From positions 1-64,000 of the forward strand of contig JACJYM010000009.1 in the NCBI GenBank assembly GCA_020636155.1: a stretch of DNA of 64,000 bases, read 5' to 3'. The stretch's first letter is position 1. The number at the start of each line of letters is the position of its first letter. The notes under the pieces are model-generated. The model did not search any database, had not been told where the DNA came from, and saw only the letters and a list, made by a program, of their open reading frames with translations. This stretch comes from Lewinellaceae bacterium. Lineage in GTDB: Bacteria; Bacteroidota; Bacteroidia; Chitinophagales; Saprospiraceae. Below, one piece after another: positions 44,857 through 54,241 of this stretch. The position numbers were made by a program, and so were the translations under genes.

Positions 44857-46426
44857 TAAGACTTATAAAAAGTTGATTTTGGTCATTATAGCATTGGCGA
44901 TAGTGGCTTTGATGTACAATCTCGGCATTATGTCATTTATTGGAGATGAGGCTCTTCGATCACTGGTATCGATGGAGATGCATTATCGCAACAACTACAT
45001 CATGCCTACGACTAATGGAGAATTCTACTTTTCGAAACCTCCGCTGTACAATTGGATATTGCTCACATTTTTTTATGTCTATGGTTCTGTTGATGAGTGG
45101 ATTGCTCGGTTTCCTACGGTGATTTTTACCCTGTTATTTACATTCACCATTTACCATTTTTATAAAAATACTTTTGAAACCAAAAGATGGGCTATTTTAC
45201 TGGCTCTCATGTTTTTGACCTGCGGAAGAATCATGTTTTGGGATTCATTTCTGGCATTGATAGACATTTTCTTTTCACTCTTGATGTTTTTGATGTTTAT
45301 GCTTGCTTACCGCTTTGGTCATAAGGAGAACAAATGGATGTTTTTTTTCAGCCTGTATGGACTGGGCTTTTTAGGGTTTATGCTCAAAGGATTTCCAGCA
45401 CCAATGTTTCTTGCCATTACCATGATGACCTATATTACCATGTACAAAAAATGGTCATGGCTCCTAAGTAAGTTTCATTTATTCAATGTTCTGATATTTG
45501 GAGGGTTCGTCGCTTTGTACTATTACTTGTATAATCAGAGTTATGAGGCTTCTGAGACAGTGGCACCACTACTAGAGCAAGCGACCAAAAGAACGATATT
45601 AAAGTATCCGGTAGTCGATGTGCTGAAGCATATAGTCACTTATCCATTTGAAAATTTATACCATTTTTTACCGTGGTCGATTTTTGCACTACTTCTAATT
45701 AGACCCGATTTTATAAAAAAAATCAAAGAAAACGACCTGATAAACTATAGTTTTTGGTGTTTTATTGCCAATGTATCTGTGTACTGGGTATCGCCCGAGG
45801 TATTTCCTAGGTACGTGCTGATGTTGGTTCCCTTGATATTTGCGGTATTTACTTATTTTTTACAATTTGAAATTAAACTTCCGACGTGGCGACTGAAAAT
45901 TGCCAATTCACTCCTTTACTTTATTGCACTTATTCTTCCAGTAGGAGTCTATGTTGTTTTTTTTGTGGACGAAACTGATGTTGTGAATCACTTGGTATTG
46001 AAAACCGTTTTTATTTCAATCTTAATGGCTGTTACAATCTGGTTAATATTCAAATATCGCCAATACTTTTATTACTTTATCGTCATCGACATTCTACTTT
46101 TAAGGATATTTTTTGATGCCGTGATCATGCCGAGCCGTGCTGTCTATAGTCATACAACTCAAGTAAAAAACGAATCTATTGCCTTGGCACGAAAGTATGA
46201 ACCTTTACATGTGTATAAGGATACAAGGTTATTCTTTAATAACTTATTTTACATTACCAATGAGAAAGATCAATTGATAGACAAACAATCCGTCTTATTA
46301 CCTCAGCATTTTTATGTGATTGATTCTTTAGATTGGCAGAGCAATTTTGCCGATAAAACGATGAAGGTGGACTCGGTCATGGATGGTGAATTTCGCCAAA
46401 AAAGATACGTAATTAAACTAAAGTGA
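44843..46426 (+). CDS. PMT/ArnT-like membrane glycosyltransferase
   Basis: A protein of about 527 residues with some eleven to twelve membrane helices. The first periplasmic loop carries the acidic pair in IGDEALRSL and the SKPPLYNWILL stretch typical of the PMT_2/GT83 superfamily (ArnT, protein O-mannosyltransferases). These enzymes use polyprenyl-phosphate sugars and transfer the sugar on the periplasmic side; donor and acceptor are not predictable. The start is uncertain: GTG at 44843 (14-base overlap with the M16 gene) gives a basic N-terminus just before the first helix and is preferred over TTG at 44783. Confidence 0.82.
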   Translation: MTGTDKTYKKLILVIIALAIVALMYNLGIMSFIGDEALRSLVSMEMHYRNNYIMPTTNGEFYFSKPPLYNWILLTFFYVYGSVDEWIARFPTVIFTLLFTFTIYHFYKNTFETKRWAILLALMFLTCGRIMFWDSFLALIDIFFSLLMFLMFMLAYRFGHKENKWMFFFSLYGLGFLGFMLKGFPAPMFLAITMMTYITMYKKWSWLLSKFHLFNVLIFGGFVALYYYLYNQSYEASETVAPLLEQATKRTILKYPVVDVLKHIVTYPFENLYHFLPWSIFALLLIRPDFIKKIKENDLINYSFWCFIANVSVYWVSPEVFPRYVLMLVPLIFAVFTYFLQFEIKLPTWRLKIANSLLYFIALILPVGVYVVFFVDETDVVNHLVLKTVFISILMAVTIWLIFKYRQYFYYFIVIDILLLRIFFDAVIMPSRAVYSHTTQVKNESIALARKYEPLHVYKDTRLFFNNLFYITNEKDQLIDKQSVLLPQHFYVIDSLDWQSNFADKTMKVDSVMDGEFRQKRYVIKLK

Positions 46427-46463
46427 AGAGAATTAAAATCGGGAGAAAGGTAATTCTCTTTTA
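46426..46463 (+). terminator. Intrinsic terminator after the PMT-like gene
   Basis: AAGAGAATTA (46426-46435) pairs with TAATTCTCTT (46451-46460) over ten base pairs, followed by TT. It lies directly after the stop of the glycosyltransferase gene and before the convergent hppD gene. Confidence 0.75.
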
Positions 46464-46499
46464 GAACCCCAATCTCCCATTCTATCGTATTTAATGAAT

Positions 46500-47624
46500 T
46501 TATAGAGTGCCTCTAATGGCCTGTTCTCGCTCAATGGCTTCAAACAGGGCTTTGAAATTTCCTTTGCCAAATGAAGTAGCGCCTTTTCTCTGTATGATTT
46601 CGTAAAATACAGTTGGTCTATCTTGCACCGGTTTGGTAAATATTTGCAATAAGTAACCCTCATCATCTCGATCGATGAGGATATTTAATTTTTTCAAATC
46701 TTCGATGTCTTCATCTATCTCTCCCACTCTGTCTAATACATCTTCGTAATAATTTTCGGGTACGTATAAAAATTCAACACCATTTTGTCTAAGTTTTGAT
46801 ACGGTCTCTAGGATATTATCCGTAGCCACGGCAATGTGTTGGACTCCCGCTCCTCGATAAAATTCGATATATTCCTCTATTTGAGATTTTTTCAATCCAT
46901 TAGCCGGTTCATTTATTGGGAATTTGATGTAACCATTGCCATTACTTACAACTTTCGACATCAATGCAGTATATTTTGTAGAAATATCTTTGTCGTCAAA
47001 AGTGATTAATAGTTTAAATCCTAGTACTTCCTGATAAAATTTGACCCACTTATTCATATCGCCGAGTTCTACGTTACCAACACAATGATCGACGTATTTT
47101 AATCCAATGGAATTAACAGGGGCTTCCGATTTTTTAGCTTTGAAATTTGGAAGAAATACACCGTGGTAGTTTTTTCTTTCTACCAAAGTGTGGATTGTAT
47201 CCCCATAAGTTTTGATTGCAGCAAGCACCACCGTTCCGTCTTCATCGGATTGCTCGATTGGTTCAAATGCGGATTCTGCCCCTTTTGCCATGGCTTTTTC
47301 GTAAGCATCACGAGCATCATCAACCCACAATGCCAATACCTTGACACCATCTCCATGCAATGCTACGTGCTTCGCTATTTCGTGGTTCGGATTGAGAGTT
47401 GAAGTAAGTACCAGACGAATTTTATCTTGCTGCAAGACATAAGAGACAATCTCTCTACTTCCTGTTTCCGGACCCTTGTATGCGACCAATTCAAATCCGA
47501 AGCAATGTTGGTAGTACAAGGCCGCTTGCTTGGCATTGCCCACATAAAATTCAATAAAATCAGTGCCGTTTATTGGGAAGGTGTCAGTAGATTGGTTTGA
47601 GACAGTTTTTGTAATCGTTTCCAT
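46500..47624 (-). CDS. hppD: 4-hydroxyphenylpyruvate dioxygenase
   Basis: A 374-residue Fe(II) dioxygenase of tyrosine degradation that converts 4-hydroxyphenylpyruvate to homogentisate. The two vicinal-oxygen-chelate halves are clear. The iron ligands are His in YVDHCVGN (about residue 180), His in GVQHIAVAT (about 263) and Glu in FYEIIQRKG (about 343). The ATG at 47624 lies just after the marR stop (47629). A longer start reaching into marR is unlikely. Homogentisate dioxygenase is not in the window. It is co-transcribed with and probably regulated by the MarR protein. Confidence 0.95.
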   Translation of the reverse strand: METITKTVSNQSTDTFPINGTDFIEFYVGNAKQAALYYQHCFGFELVAYKGPETGSREIVSYVLQQDKIRLVLTSTLNPNHEIAKHVALHGDGVKVLALWVDDARDAYEKAMAKGAESAFEPIEQSDEDGTVVLAAIKTYGDTIHTLVERKNYHGVFLPNFKAKKSEAPVNSIGLKYVDHCVGNVELGDMNKWVKFYQEVLGFKLLITFDDKDISTKYTALMSKVVSNGNGYIKFPINEPANGLKKSQIEEYIEFYRGAGVQHIAVATDNILETVSKLRQNGVEFLYVPENYYEDVLDRVGEIDEDIEDLKKLNILIDRDDEGYLLQIFTKPVQDRPTVFYEIIQRKGATSFGKGNFKALFEAIEREQAIRGTL

Positions 47625-47628
47625 TGAT

Positions 47629-48084
47629 TTAATTTGCTTTTGTAAGATTGTCAAAAATTTTATCAAGACATCGAGAGAACACTTCTAGGTCAGCGTCATC
47701 GAGACCATGGTAGCATTCACTCCTGAATATATCAACTTCTTGTTCTAGGTTCCGATATTTTTCGATACCTGTATCTGTTAAAGAAATGGCGAATTTTCTT
47801 CGATCATTGGCATCCTGAATTCTATCAATCAGGTTTTTTTCTACCATGATATCTAGTATTCTGGTCACCGTAGGAGCATCTTTATGAGACATTTCTGCCA
47901 AGTCCTGTTGTGACATGATTCCGTTTTTGTGAAGAATACTAGAGATAACGTATTGATCTACAGTGACTCCCGCATCAGAATTATTTAAAAATCGCGAAAA
48001 GTACAGTTTCATCATTTTGGCGGTTCTTTCCAATCGATGACCATACATTTCGTATTTTTTTATTTCAATCGCAGTTTCTAACAT
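47629..48084 (-). CDS. MarR family transcriptional regulator
   Basis: A 151-residue winged-helix repressor-type protein. The recognition region HKNGIMSQQDLAEMSHKDAP leads into the T-V-T-R-I-L helix (about residues 52-78), and the wing contains DRIQDANDRRKFAISLT. MarR proteins bind palindromes as dimers and are released by aromatic ligands. The hppD gene starts four bases downstream, suggesting that an aromatic compound such as a tyrosine catabolite is sensed. A palindrome in its own promoter points to autorepression. Confidence 0.9.
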   Translation of the reverse strand: MLETAIEIKKYEMYGHRLERTAKMMKLYFSRFLNNSDAGVTVDQYVISSILHKNGIMSQQDLAEMSHKDAPTVTRILDIMVEKNLIDRIQDANDRRKFAISLTDTGIEKYRNLEQEVDIFRSECYHGLDDADLEVFSRCLDKIFDNLTKAN

Positions 48085-48088
48085 TTTG

Positions 48089-48120
48089 CAAAGATAATTA
48101 GTGTACTAATATTTAGCAAA
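48089..48120 (-). promoter_or_regulatory. marR-hppD promoter with a palindromic operator in the spacer
   Basis: Reading leftward, TTTG (48117-48120), exactly 20 bases, then TATCTTTG (48089-48096), a full Bacteroidota promoter match. The spacer contains the palindrome ATTAGT-GT-ACTAAT (48097-48110). A dimeric repressor bound there would block RNA polymerase. The marR ATG (48084) follows directly, so the leader is extremely short. Confidence 0.75.
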
Positions 48121-48207
48121 GAAAACAAATAAGTTTTCTCTGTGTTACTCCACCTTTGCCTCTGATACATATGATTTGTTTATCATAAAACCACCAAATA
48201 CGGATAA

Positions 48208-50289
48208 TCATCTCCCCTTTGTGTCGGCATTATTCGAGTCAGGGTCTATTTCATCTATTCTCACCATCGTGAGTATGGTTGCGATGGCAACGGTCTCATC
48301 GGTTTCGTCATACACATCGACATAAAATTTGACAATTCCTTTTGCAAAATCTTCATCATCTCTCTTTTCCTGAGCAATTTTTTCTTTGACTGTAAGCCTC
48401 ACACCTATGGTCATTCCCGCATAGACGGGCTTCATAAATCTGCACTCTTCCAGACCATAGTTGAGCAAAACTGGCCCTTTACCCGGGTCAACAAAGAGTC
48501 CTGCAGCGGCACTTAATATGAAATATCCATGAGCAACTCTTTTCTCAAAAATAGTCCCATCAAGGCTGGTCTCATCCGTATGTGCATAGAAATGATCCCA
48601 GCTCACATTGGCAAAATTGACAATATCCGCTTCGGTGATGGTTCGTTTGTGAGTGATTACGGTTTCTCCTATTACGAGCTCATTAAAACTCTTTCGAAAA
48701 AGATGTTTACCCGGATCTTTGTACTGGCTGCCCGGCTGATATACTTGTGACACTTCAGTAATAGTTGTGGGTGATCCTTGTATGGCACAACGCTGCATAT
48801 AATGTTTGACCCCTCGTACTCCACCCATTTCTTCTCCTCCTCCTGCTCTTCCAGGTCCACCATGCACAAGTAATGGCATTGGCGAACCATGACCCGTACT
48901 TTCCTTGGCAGAAGTACGGTTGAGAATAAGTATCCGGCCATGATGCGATGCTGCGCCGAGCACATATTCTCTTGCGATGGTATCATCAGCCGTTACAATC
49001 GAGCTCACCAGTGAACCCTTGCCCAGTTGAGATAACTTAATCGCATCCTTTAGGCTATCATAAGGCATAATAGTAGATACCGGTCCGAATGCTTCAATCT
49101 CGTGAGTCGCCATATTTTTAAATGGAAAATCATTCCGCAATAATATAGGCGACATAAATGCTCCTCCCGCTCGATCTCCGCCTACAGGATCAAAGGTGTC
49201 AAGATCACCATATACCACATTACTGACCTCGGCTAGGGCAAGTACTTTGTCTTTAACTTCCTTTTGTTGTTCCTTACCTGCCAATGCTCCCATTCTTACA
49301 CCTTCGGCACGTGGGTCACCATAGACTGTTTTTGAAAGTTCTCGGGAGAGGTCATTTTGTACTTTTTCAAGAATATCTGCAGGGACGAAAATCCGACGGA
49401 TAGCCGTACACTTCTGCCCGCATTTAGTCGTCATCTCTCTCCTAACTTCCTTGAGGAATATCTGATACTCTTCCATTTCTGGTGTCACATCACTTCCTAG
49501 CACGATACAATTCAGTGAATCCGCCTCCATATTGAAGGGAACTGAATTGTTAATCATATTTTTATTGGACTTTAAATATCTTCCGGTTTCTGCAGACCCT
49601 GTAAATGTCACTACGTCTTGAGAATCAACATAATCTAGTAGATCTCTTGCGCTACCACACAACAACTGCAGACTTCCCTCCGGCAGGATGCCGGATTTGA
49701 TGATATCTCTTACCATCGCTTCCGTCAAAAAAGAAGTAATGGTGGCAGGCTTAACGACTGCTGCAACACCAGCAAGCCAATTGACCGCACATTTTTCAAG
49801 CATCCCCCATATTGGGAAGTTGAATGCATTGATGTGAATGGCGACCCCACGTTTTGGTACCATAATGTGATGACCGATGAAGGTCCCTCCCTTGCTGAGT
49901 GGTGCCGTTTCACCATCCATAAAGTAGGGCTGATCGGGGAATTTTCTCCTCAAGCTGGCATTCGCAAATAAATTGCCGATGCCACCTTCGATATCTACCC
50001 AGCTATCTGCTTTGGTCGCCCCTGTCTGATAGCTAATGGGATAGTAATGGTCCTTATTCTCAAAAAGATAAAGTGCCAGTTGCTTAAGCATTCTTCCCCT
50101 TTCGTGAAAGGTCATTTTTGACAGGGCGGTCGTCCCCTTTTCTCTACCGTATTCCAACACCTTCTCTAAATCAATACCGTCACAAGTAGCTGTGCAAATA
50201 GCTTCTCCCGTAGAAGCATCTCTTAAAATTTTTCCATCACCCTGACCATCTTGCCATGATCCCAAAACATAATTTCCTACTTTATACAT
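48208..50289 (-). CDS. paaZ: PaaZ bifunctional oxepin-CoA hydrolase/aldehyde dehydrogenase
   Basis: A 693-residue fusion enzyme of the phenylacetyl-CoA pathway. The N-terminal aldehyde dehydrogenase (about residues 1-520) has VTFTGSAETGRYL (NADP loop), the catalytic Glu in NMEADSLN and the catalytic Cys in KCGQKCTAIRR (about 290-296). The C-terminal MaoC-like hydratase (about 535-680) carries the catalytic Asp/His in VSWDHFYAHTD. It opens the oxepin-CoA ring and oxidises the resulting aldehyde. paaY lies at 12106 in the window, but the paaA-E and paaG genes do not. It is upstream of marR-hppD on the same strand, 123 bases away. Confidence 0.92.
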   Translation of the reverse strand: MYKVGNYVLGSWQDGQGDGKILRDASTGEAICTATCDGIDLEKVLEYGREKGTTALSKMTFHERGRMLKQLALYLFENKDHYYPISYQTGATKADSWVDIEGGIGNLFANASLRRKFPDQPYFMDGETAPLSKGGTFIGHHIMVPKRGVAIHINAFNFPIWGMLEKCAVNWLAGVAAVVKPATITSFLTEAMVRDIIKSGILPEGSLQLLCGSARDLLDYVDSQDVVTFTGSAETGRYLKSNKNMINNSVPFNMEADSLNCIVLGSDVTPEMEEYQIFLKEVRREMTTKCGQKCTAIRRIFVPADILEKVQNDLSRELSKTVYGDPRAEGVRMGALAGKEQQKEVKDKVLALAEVSNVVYGDLDTFDPVGGDRAGGAFMSPILLRNDFPFKNMATHEIEAFGPVSTIMPYDSLKDAIKLSQLGKGSLVSSIVTADDTIAREYVLGAASHHGRILILNRTSAKESTGHGSPMPLLVHGGPGRAGGGEEMGGVRGVKHYMQRCAIQGSPTTITEVSQVYQPGSQYKDPGKHLFRKSFNELVIGETVITHKRTITEADIVNFANVSWDHFYAHTDETSLDGTIFEKRVAHGYFILSAAAGLFVDPGKGPVLLNYGLEECRFMKPVYAGMTIGVRLTVKEKIAQEKRDDEDFAKGIVKFYVDVYDETDETVAIATILTMVRIDEIDPDSNNADTKGR

Positions 50290-50315
50290 TGTGTTCTACT
50301 TCTAATTATTACCTA

Positions 50316-50323
50316 CAAATATA
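50316..50323 (-). promoter_or_regulatory. Candidate -7 element of paaZ
   Basis: Read leftward, TATATTTG matches TAnnTTTG and lies 26 bases upstream of the paaZ ATG at 50289. A -33 element at the right distance is not evident. Confidence 0.4.
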
Positions 50324-50382
50324 GGCATAATTACTTTGATGTATCGTATTCTAACAATGCAAGTTGGACTTCCATATTACTT

Positions 50383-51219
50383 CTACCAATAAGTGTATTG
50401 ATATGCTATTTTTGATTCTAGTATGTTGTTTAAGTATCGAGCTTTATGATTGATTAGTCCGTTTTCTGAGTAATCCATCTTCTTCGAAATGGTATCCCCC
50501 GGTTGAGCACTCAGGTCATTGGCATAGTCTAAATCATACCAAACGTTTTTGGTATGATTAATAGTGACGTATTCAGTTGCGGATAATTCTATAGTTTCTA
50601 CAAAAGCTTTATTAGAGTCAGAAAAATAGGCTTTGGTGATTTTGTATCCGTCAGAGGTAAATTCATTTTCAAATCTCTTAATTCCTTTTTTGGATTCATA
50701 TTTGTCCTTATATGTTATGGATATCAATCTTCCCATCTTATCAAATTCAACTATTTGTTTTCCACTATCAGAAATGATTTTAAGCTTGGTTCTTTTTTTA
50801 TTCCACTTAAAGTGAGAGTATAAAATAATTGTGTCATTTGAGCTAATTTTGATGTCTTGGACGAATCCTTCTTTGTCAAACTCATAATATGTTTTATAAA
50901 CTTTATTCAATTCCAAATTTTCTGTAATACACATGATAGGTATGGTATCATGCTTATAGATAAAAGAATCAATAGAGCTCAATTGGCCTTCATCAGAATA
51001 GATATAACGAAGATATAAGAAGGCCATTTCATTAAAAAATTCATGGCGAATTAAGGTGTTCTGTAGTGTATCATTGGCATATACAAGGAGCTCTTTGACC
51101 TCCTTAACTTTATTTTCTGCATACGGCAGACCGGGGTATTTGCCCTGAAAAACATACTCTTTTTGAGAATGTCCGACTACATTATAAAATATAAGTAATG
51201 CTATGACTATTTTGTCCAT
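50383..51219 (-). CDS. Hypothetical exported protein with repeated FDxxG strands
   Basis: A 278-residue protein with a signal peptide (residues 1-18, ending VGHSQ). The body repeats a short beta pattern of about 20-30 residues, each ending with a charged turn plus Gly: YSDEGQL, FDKEGFV, FDKMGRL, FTSDGYK, YSENGLI. This resembles MORN/RHS-like or YD-type strand repeats and suggests an elongated beta-sheet protein. No catalytic motif or named family recognised. It begins an AT-rich region of unknown genes. Confidence 0.55.
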   Translation of the reverse strand: MDKIVIALLIFYNVVGHSQKEYVFQGKYPGLPYAENKVKEVKELLVYANDTLQNTLIRHEFFNEMAFLYLRYIYSDEGQLSSIDSFIYKHDTIPIMCITENLELNKVYKTYYEFDKEGFVQDIKISSNDTIILYSHFKWNKKRTKLKIISDSGKQIVEFDKMGRLISITYKDKYESKKGIKRFENEFTSDGYKITKAYFSDSNKAFVETIELSATEYVTINHTKNVWYDLDYANDLSAQPGDTISKKMDYSENGLINHKARYLNNILESKIAYQYTYW

Positions 51220-51347
51220 AAGAAATTGGGTTGGAAATTGATTTTTGCTAAATCATCAGTTTTACTGCACTCTTTTTTTGAAATTGCTGTAAGTTTAAAG
51301 AAACATCGACAAACTATTAAAGTTAGGCAAATGATTTAAACCAGCAA

Positions 51348-51383
51348 TGAAAGTACAAATTTTGTTGTGAAAGTACAAATTTT
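51348..51383. repeat. Two 16-bp direct repeats spaced by 20 bp
   Basis: TGAAAGTACAAATTTT occurs at 51348-51363 and again at 51368-51383, start to start 20 bases, about two helical turns. It sits upstream of the minus-strand gene starting at 51219 and downstream of the gene ending at 51427. The arrangement could be a tandem regulator site, or a small slippage duplication. Confidence 0.6.
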
Positions 51384-51426
51384 TTCAACAATCGCTTTAG
51401 TAAAAATTGTTTGAAAATGCTATTAA

Positions 51427-52413
51427 TTAGTTTTTTACAATTGATACAATTGAAGGGTTACTCTTTTTATACTTTATTAAAATTGTATCATTGACATTTA
51501 AATATTCATATAATTTTTTATCAATAAATACTTTTGAATGATAATATTTACCTACATTGGAAACATATTTTACATCAATAAAAAGTGAATCAATTCCAGT
51601 ATTCTCACAATCAGCATTTACCTTATCTACAACAATCGCCTCAACCATTATACTCGAATTCCAGTACGTTTGTAGCTTGATAATAGCATATGCCATATAT
51701 CCTATCATTGCAAAGAAGAGTGTTAGTTGTAAAATATTTTTTCGCTCAAAGTAAATGATTTTTCCAAATAATTTATTTTTTAATTTTCCGACATAATCAC
51801 TGGTTTGATTTTCCTCTTTTGGTGGTATGTCTACATCATTTCTCTTTAATATGTAGCTATTAATAATGTTGTCTCGATATTTAATATTTGTCTCGAAAAA
51901 CCGAACTCTTCTAATTGGAAAATTAAATTCAATCCCAAATTCTAAATATTTCTTTGATGAAGACTTAACTTCATTGGTAGCCTTGGCTACTATTTTTTCA
52001 TTAAAAAGTCTTTCAAGATTAAAATAGCCATATTTTTCTGATCTATTCAATTCTAATCCTACTCCAATAAAATCTACAAAATCATATCTAGCTAAAGTTT
52101 TAGAATTAAAAATGAAGTTGAAAAATGGCTTTCTGTAAAGAAAATCTTTGTGTGGTATTAACCCAATACGTGCAGGAATAAAAAATTCCTTATTTTGATT
52201 TTGATACACGATTCCAAATCTTTTTAAAACCAAATCAAATGAAAACACTTCAGAGTTTTTTATCCCAACCAGCTGAAAGGACATTGTGTTTTTATCGATA
52301 CTTTCTCTATAATTCAAAATAGATACTTCAATTTCAAACAAACCCTCCCCATTTATTTCTACTTGAACACTTTTCAAATAGTTCGAGTAATCTTCAATTA
52401 CTTTCAATTCCAT
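51427..52413 (-). CDS. Hypothetical membrane protein with DUF3592-like C-terminus
   Basis: A 328-residue protein. The first 215 residues are soluble and beta-rich, without a recognised family. One membrane helix follows (about 230-250, LTLFFAMIGYMAYAIIKL). The last 75 residues (VEAIVVDKVN, FIDVKYVSNVGKYYHSKVFI, YLNVNDTILIKYKKSNPSI) have the strand pattern and the closing Y-x-x-x-NP of DUF3592-type extracytoplasmic domains. With no signal peptide the large N-terminal part should be cytoplasmic. Function unknown; very AT-rich DNA. Confidence 0.55.
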   Translation of the reverse strand: MELKVIEDYSNYLKSVQVEINGEGLFEIEVSILNYRESIDKNTMSFQLVGIKNSEVFSFDLVLKRFGIVYQNQNKEFFIPARIGLIPHKDFLYRKPFFNFIFNSKTLARYDFVDFIGVGLELNRSEKYGYFNLERLFNEKIVAKATNEVKSSSKKYLEFGIEFNFPIRRVRFFETNIKYRDNIINSYILKRNDVDIPPKEENQTSDYVGKLKNKLFGKIIYFERKNILQLTLFFAMIGYMAYAIIKLQTYWNSSIMVEAIVVDKVNADCENTGIDSLFIDVKYVSNVGKYYHSKVFIDKKLYEYLNVNDTILIKYKKSNPSIVSIVKN

Positions 52414-52634
52414 TTATTAATTAGTTGAATACAATACCTATTAATTAATGTTAAAATTAAATTATGCCAATCCATCGATTCTATGATTTATTCCAATCGT
52501 TTAGCCATTAAATTAGTATTTTCATGACCTTGTTTTAATTTTCTCCTTGTCATATTCCTCTGTAAGAACTTCCGTGTCACAAGAATGCATCAATTTTTCC
52601 GTATCGGCGGGATAGTAGGCGATTTTTGTATCTC

Positions 52635-53102
52635 CTATAACCTCACAGATATTCCAAATTTGATTTCCTTAGGAAGAATAAATTCTTCTTTTATTTCTCC
52701 CGTTTCTTCGTCAACTATGGATTGCACAATATTATTTTCCAATAGATATTTTTCTCTTTCCTTGCGTTCCTTAGACAGGTTTTGTATTTGCAAATCAAGA
52801 TCAGACCACTGTTTATCGATGGAAAAGTCCCATTTAGTTCTGGATGATAAATTAATCCTGGCATCGTTATAGTCAAAAGACTTTTTTCCTTTTTCTGATG
52901 CCTTCTCCATCGCCGATGATTTTAGATGATTAATCAGTCCCTTAAGGTAAGCTTCATATCGTTTCAGCTCAACATAAACTTTGAGTAAATCATATTTCCC
53001 GCTTTCAATAACCGCTTGAGCATTATCTTTTGCTAATTCAACAATTTCCTTCTTATGAAGATTTTTATCAATATTTCCTATTTGTCTAACTAATTTTCCC
53101 AT
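52635..53102 (-). CDS. Hypothetical coiled-coil protein, possibly phage-derived
   Basis: A 155-residue soluble, highly charged, mostly helical protein. Residues about 10-70 form one helical region. The second part reads FDYNDARINLSSRTKWDFSI, then a long helix full of Lys/Glu (about 102-125), and a beta tail. The order of helix, KxFDY-type segment and K/E-rich helix reminds me of small phage early proteins, but no other phage gene is nearby, so this is a weak guess. Upstream lies a strong terminator, so it has its own promoter. Confidence 0.5.
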   Translation of the reverse strand: MGKLVRQIGNIDKNLHKKEIVELAKDNAQAVIESGKYDLLKVYVELKRYEAYLKGLINHLKSSAMEKASEKGKKSFDYNDARINLSSRTKWDFSIDKQWSDLDLQIQNLSKERKEREKYLLENNIVQSIVDEETGEIKEEFILPKEIKFGISVRL

Positions 53103-53247
53103 GGGTCGTTATTTGATTCAATTGCATTTAATAGATTGATTTATTTCTCCATAAGTCACCGAATTTGGCACATACGATCTCTCGAATATCATATAAATTA
53201 GTTAATTTATTTTGGTTAAAAATAGAGAATTTGAAAATAAAAACATG

Positions 53248-53284
53248 AAAAATCAACTCCAAATTACGATTGGAGTTGATTTTT
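53248..53284 (-). terminator. Strong, near-symmetrical terminator
   Basis: Fifteen base pairs (AAAAATCAACTCCAA, 53248-53262, with its complement 53270-53284) enclose a 7-base loop. Both flanks are A/T runs, so it can stop transcription in both directions. It ends the zinc-ribbon gene (stop at 53325) reading leftward and insulates the coiled-coil gene. Confidence 0.85.
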
Positions 53285-53324
53285 TTGGCAACATATATAC
53301 TATCAAAAGCCAGAACTACACGGC

Positions 53325-54080
53325 TTATTTTTCCTTCATAGGTTTCGGTCCATAGAAGTCATACAACTTATCAGTTTGTGCAAGTTTACTATTGTCTTCA
53401 TAGGTGGGAGTCTTAACAATCATCATGGTTACAAGTCCTTTAATTCCTATGTACAATTCTTTATTTTCTAGATCTTTTTGAGAATCAGTGACAATTTTAA
53501 TCATTTCTAACGCTTCTGTCCTTCCTTCCTTTTCAACATTTCTTAGTTTCGGAATTTGTACAAGGATTAATGCTTTATTGTCTCTTATTCTAGTCCGATA
53601 CTTGAAATCAGATGGATTTATTTCGTCTGTCGCAAAGCTGTCAAAAACTTGTTTAATTTTATACGAAATCGAATCAGATTCCATAGTTGGAAGAAAATCC
53701 ATGGATGATTCATCTCTATCTAACAATTCTTTCCTTGGATCTTTTTCCGCGGTAAGACCAGCAATTAAAACTAAAGCAATAAATAGACCTACCAAACCAA
53801 TGCCTAGCCAGTGCCAAAATGGTCTTTTAGCATTTTTTTTAATTTCCTGATATTGATTTTTTAACTGTGGCGAAAATTCCTTTTGTTCAATGGTTCTTTT
53901 GCAATGTGTACATTCAGCTACTGCTTTTTTACCAATCGGAAAAATTGGAATCCAAAAGATGTGAAAATATCGGCCAAATACTGAAACTCTTTGGGTATCC
54001 CCTTCATTACAATAACTACACTTACTATCAGATACTTCAAAATTTCCAATATTGCTCGCACGTGTTCCGTAAATAATCAT
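53325..54080 (-). CDS. Zinc-ribbon membrane protein
   Basis: A 251-residue protein. The N-terminus (residues about 18-62) holds two CxxC knuckles, CSYC and CTHC, around an aromatic stretch FHIFWIPIFPIGK, the common bacterial zinc-ribbon with a buried hydrophobic loop. One membrane helix follows at about 92-112 (GIGLVGLFIALVLIAGL). The C-terminal 130 residues, presumably outside, contain alpha/beta elements without a named family. Function unknown. It is monocistronic, closed by the hairpin at 53248. Confidence 0.65.
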   Translation of the reverse strand: MIIYGTRASNIGNFEVSDSKCSYCNEGDTQRVSVFGRYFHIFWIPIFPIGKKAVAECTHCKRTIEQKEFSPQLKNQYQEIKKNAKRPFWHWLGIGLVGLFIALVLIAGLTAEKDPRKELLDRDESSMDFLPTMESDSISYKIKQVFDSFATDEINPSDFKYRTRIRDNKALILVQIPKLRNVEKEGRTEALEMIKIVTDSQKDLENKELYIGIKGLVTMMIVKTPTYEDNSKLAQTDKLYDFYGPKPMKEK

Positions 54081-54241
54081 AGCATTAGGTTTTAAATTAA
54101 TAATTGTTGTTCTCCTTTTTTATTAGATAGTGGATTTACATGATATCATATGTACAAAATACGAAAGTCGTGAAATTATCTTTTATCACCACTATATTTT
54201 GAAATATTTTTCACAACTCACTTTAGAATATTATCACTTTA

